From: Geoanaerobacter pelophilus
Lineage (GTDB): Bacteria; Desulfobacterota; Desulfuromonadia; Geobacterales; DSM-12255
Length of the DNA: 64,000 nucleotides
Direction of reading: 5' to 3'
Assembly: GCF_018476885.1 (NCBI RefSeq)
Contig: NZ_JAHCVJ010000004.1
Span: forward strand, 62,001 to 126,000
The translations under genes were made by a program, and so were the position numbers. Below the pieces are notes generated by a model that saw only the letters and a list, made by a program, of their open reading frames with translations, did no database searches and was not told the DNA's origin. Shown here piece by piece: positions 62,404 to 64,000 of the stretch (within the stretch, counting starts at the first letter, position 1; every line of letters starts with the position of its first letter).

Positions 62404-64000
62404 CTAGTTGGAACCGCCAAGAGTGAAAAAGAATGTTGCCCCTTTGCCGACAACACCATCGGCCCAAATCCTACCGCCATGCCGCTCAATGATACGGTGC
62501 ACCGTGGCCAAGCCTATACCGGTGCCTTCAAAATCCTCACCATGCAGTCGCTCAAATACTTGAAACAGTTTATCCTGGTATTTCATATCGAAACCAACCC
62601 CATTGTCCCTGACGAAAAAAACCTGCTCATTGTCTATTGTACACCTTCCCACAGAGATTACAGCATTAGGGTTCCGTGCTGAATACTTCCAGGCATTGCC
62701 GATCAGATTCTGTAATACCATATCCAACAAGGAACTATCCCCCGTGGCAGTAAGACCTTCTTCAATTTCGATACGAGTCGGGCAGTTTGGCTCCGACTCG
62801 GTAAACATGCGGGCAATCTGCTGTGCCGCCTTGCTCAGATCAACAGCCACAACCTGCAACTCAGCCCGCGAAACCCGCGAAAACCTCAGGAGATCATCGA
62901 TGAGCGTTCCCATGTTCTTGCTGGCCGCGCATATCCTATCCAGGCAGTCTTTGCCCATATCATCAAGACCATCGCGATAATCTTCACTGAGGATTGTCGT
63001 AAACCCGTTGATATGGCGTAGCGGGGCTCTGAGGTCATGAGACACAGAATAGCAGAATGATTCAAGTTCGCGGTTGGCAGCTTCCAGCGCTATTTTTTGA
63101 CGCTCCAGATCGTCGTTGAGCCAGGCCGCTTCCTCTTGTGCCTGCTTCCGTTGCGCCACCTCCTGTTTCAGAGTCTTATTGGTATCCTCCAGTTCCTGGT
63201 AGACCTGCTTCATCTTTGAGATGTCGAGGGCATTACAGACAATCCCCTCAATCGTTCCCGCTTCATTGAGCATCGCCGATGCTGACAGGAAAATAGGTAA
63301 CGTCGTACCGTCTTTCCGAGTGCACACCGTTTCGGCACCGATTCTCCCTTGCGTTCCCGACGTTATCGGTGCAAGCAATTCCTCTTCGAAAAACGCCCCA
63401 GCCTCGATACCAGCCAAGGTACCATATTCATACCCCAGCAGTCGGTAGGAAGCATCATTCACATCCTGGACCACGTAAGTCGGAGAGAGGATCAGCAAGG
63501 CCTCAGTCATGCTCTTGATGATGTTATTGACATAATTTTTGGAAACCGTTGTTTTTTGGATATCTTCGGCCATCTGATTGAAAGTTGCGACCAGTTCCTG
63601 CATCTCGCCTACAGTGGTTATCGTCAACCTGGTGGCAAGATCGCCCTTGGCAAGCCGGCGCGAAGCATCGGCCAACTCTGAGATTGGAGCGAAGATAATC
63701 CTTTGTGAGACCATAAAGAGAATTGCAGCGAGCACCAGTGCAATCAAGATATTCAAAGCGACGATAAACGTCATGGTGCTTAGGATATTTTTGACAATAT
63801 TTTGCTTAGATACGCAGACGACAACCTTACCAATAGTTTCATTACCGGTTACAATAGGTGAACTTATTTCTATCGTGGACCTATAGTCATTAATGTACTT
63901 TATTATCTCCGGTAATTCATTCAAACCTCTGAATTCTGATTTAATCTTGGTTATTATCGAAGAATTATAGTTGATACTTGAGAATTGCGATGTGGTAATT
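62404..64000 (-). CDS. PAS sensor histidine kinase, phytochrome-type (5' end outside window)
   Basis: The frame is open to the right edge, so the gene starts beyond 64000; a TTG at 63924 is not the real start. The visible order is: the end of a periplasmic sensor, one membrane helix ('IVALNILIALVLAAILFMV'), HAMP ('APISELADASRRLAKGDLATRL'), PAS ('NIIKSMTEALLILSP...'), a coiled coil, HisKA 'FCYSVSHDLRAPLRHINGF' (phospho-His) and HATPase ('NLIGNAWKYSARNP', 'RDNGVGFDMKYQDKLFQVFERLHG', 'GTGIGLATVHRIIERHGG'). The kinase core is of the phytochrome-type subgroup and is paired with the single-domain regulator downstream. The signal is unknown. Confidence 0.93.
   Translation of the reverse strand, partial: ITTSQFSSINYNSSIITKIKSEFRGLNELPEIIKYINDYRSTIEISSPIVTGNETIGKVVVCVSKQNIVKNILSTMTFIVALNILIALVLAAILFMVSQRIIFAPISELADASRRLAKGDLATRLTITTVGEMQELVATFNQMAEDIQKTTVSKNYVNNIIKSMTEALLILSPTYVVQDVNDASYRLLGYEYGTLAGIEAGAFFEEELLAPITSGTQGRIGAETVCTRKDGTTLPIFLSASAMLNEAGTIEGIVCNALDISKMKQVYQELEDTNKTLKQEVAQRKQAQEEAAWLNDDLERQKIALEAANRELESFCYSVSHDLRAPLRHINGFTTILSEDYRDGLDDMGKDCLDRICAASKNMGTLIDDLLRFSRVSRAELQVVAVDLSKAAQQIARMFTESEPNCPTRIEIEEGLTATGDSSLLDMVLQNLIGNAWKYSARNPNAVISVGRCTIDNEQVFFVRDNGVGFDMKYQDKLFQVFERLHGEDFEGTGIGLATVHRIIERHGGRIWADGVVGKGATFFFTLGGSN

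Noticed and set aside
1-64000. CRISPR arrays, insertion sequences, prophage or integrase
   Set aside because: No regularly spaced direct repeats, transposase or integrase pattern was seen. tRNA-Pro has no integrase gene beside it.

Overview
The window looks like chromosome of a Geobacter-type member of the Desulfuromonadia (formerly Deltaproteobacteria). The evidence is an octaheme and a diheme c-type cytochrome, a full fourteen-gene nuo operon with a long NuoF, a futalosine-type menaquinone operon, a bifunctional PPDK/PEP-synthetase regulator, an F0-only ATP synthase cluster, and many exported DUF1566 and carboxypeptidase-regulatory-like proteins. This assignment is inference from gene content; I see no rRNA gene. 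I see no insertion sequence, integrase, phage gene or CRISPR array.

Layout. (1) 1-13457 is an accessory block in which every gene appears to encode an exported product. A truncated carboxypeptidase-regulatory-like gene lies at the left edge (minus). A plus-strand operon follows: an MBL hydrolase and three sulfatase-fold (alkaline phosphatase superfamily) proteins. A bidirectional terminator separates it from a convergent minus-strand run: octaheme cytochrome, three DUF1566 proteins, a second carboxypeptidase-regulatory-like protein, an exported methyltransferase and an FGE-like lipoprotein. (2) 13594-18294 (minus) holds an ene-reductase-family flavoprotein, pyruvate kinase, a diheme cytochrome lipoprotein, a PilZ protein, a TauE/SafE permease and an unknown exported protein. 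(3) 18369-33432 (minus) is nuoA-N, encoding respiratory complex I. (4) 33778-36781 (plus) is hemL and then atpZ-atpI-atpB-atpE; no atpF or F1 gene follows. (5) 36856-44957 is pepA, a PHP hydrolase, an HtrA protease, an OmpR-type two-component pair, the PDRP-type regulator and an M20 amidohydrolase. (6) 45103-47961 (plus) is prmA, rsmE and a zinc-ribbon protein with a 40-residue tandem repeat. (7) 47967-54803 (minus) is a menaquinone operon (ubiD-, ubiA- and ubiX-type genes, mqnE, a LysE-type exporter, mqnC) ending in rnd. (8) 54884-61690 is an MFS/spermidine-synthase fusion diverging from a TPR GT-C-like protein and a polytopic membrane protein. (9) tRNA-Pro(CGG) follows, then a phytochrome-type histidine kinase (cut by the right edge) with its response regulator.

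How the genes fit together. Regions 3, 4 and 7 give a coherent anaerobic respiratory core: menaquinone synthesis, complex I feeding the quinone pool, and the membrane part of ATP synthase. HemL and the c-type cytochromes connect heme supply to electron transport. Region 1 is the least explained. The three sulfatase-fold proteins carry Thr where FGly sulfatases carry Cys/Ser, and the second and third progressively lose metal-ligand positions. The FGE-like lipoprotein nearby lacks the family's catalytic cysteines. This looks like a set of extracytoplasmic proteins derived from sulfatase and FGE folds but doing something else.
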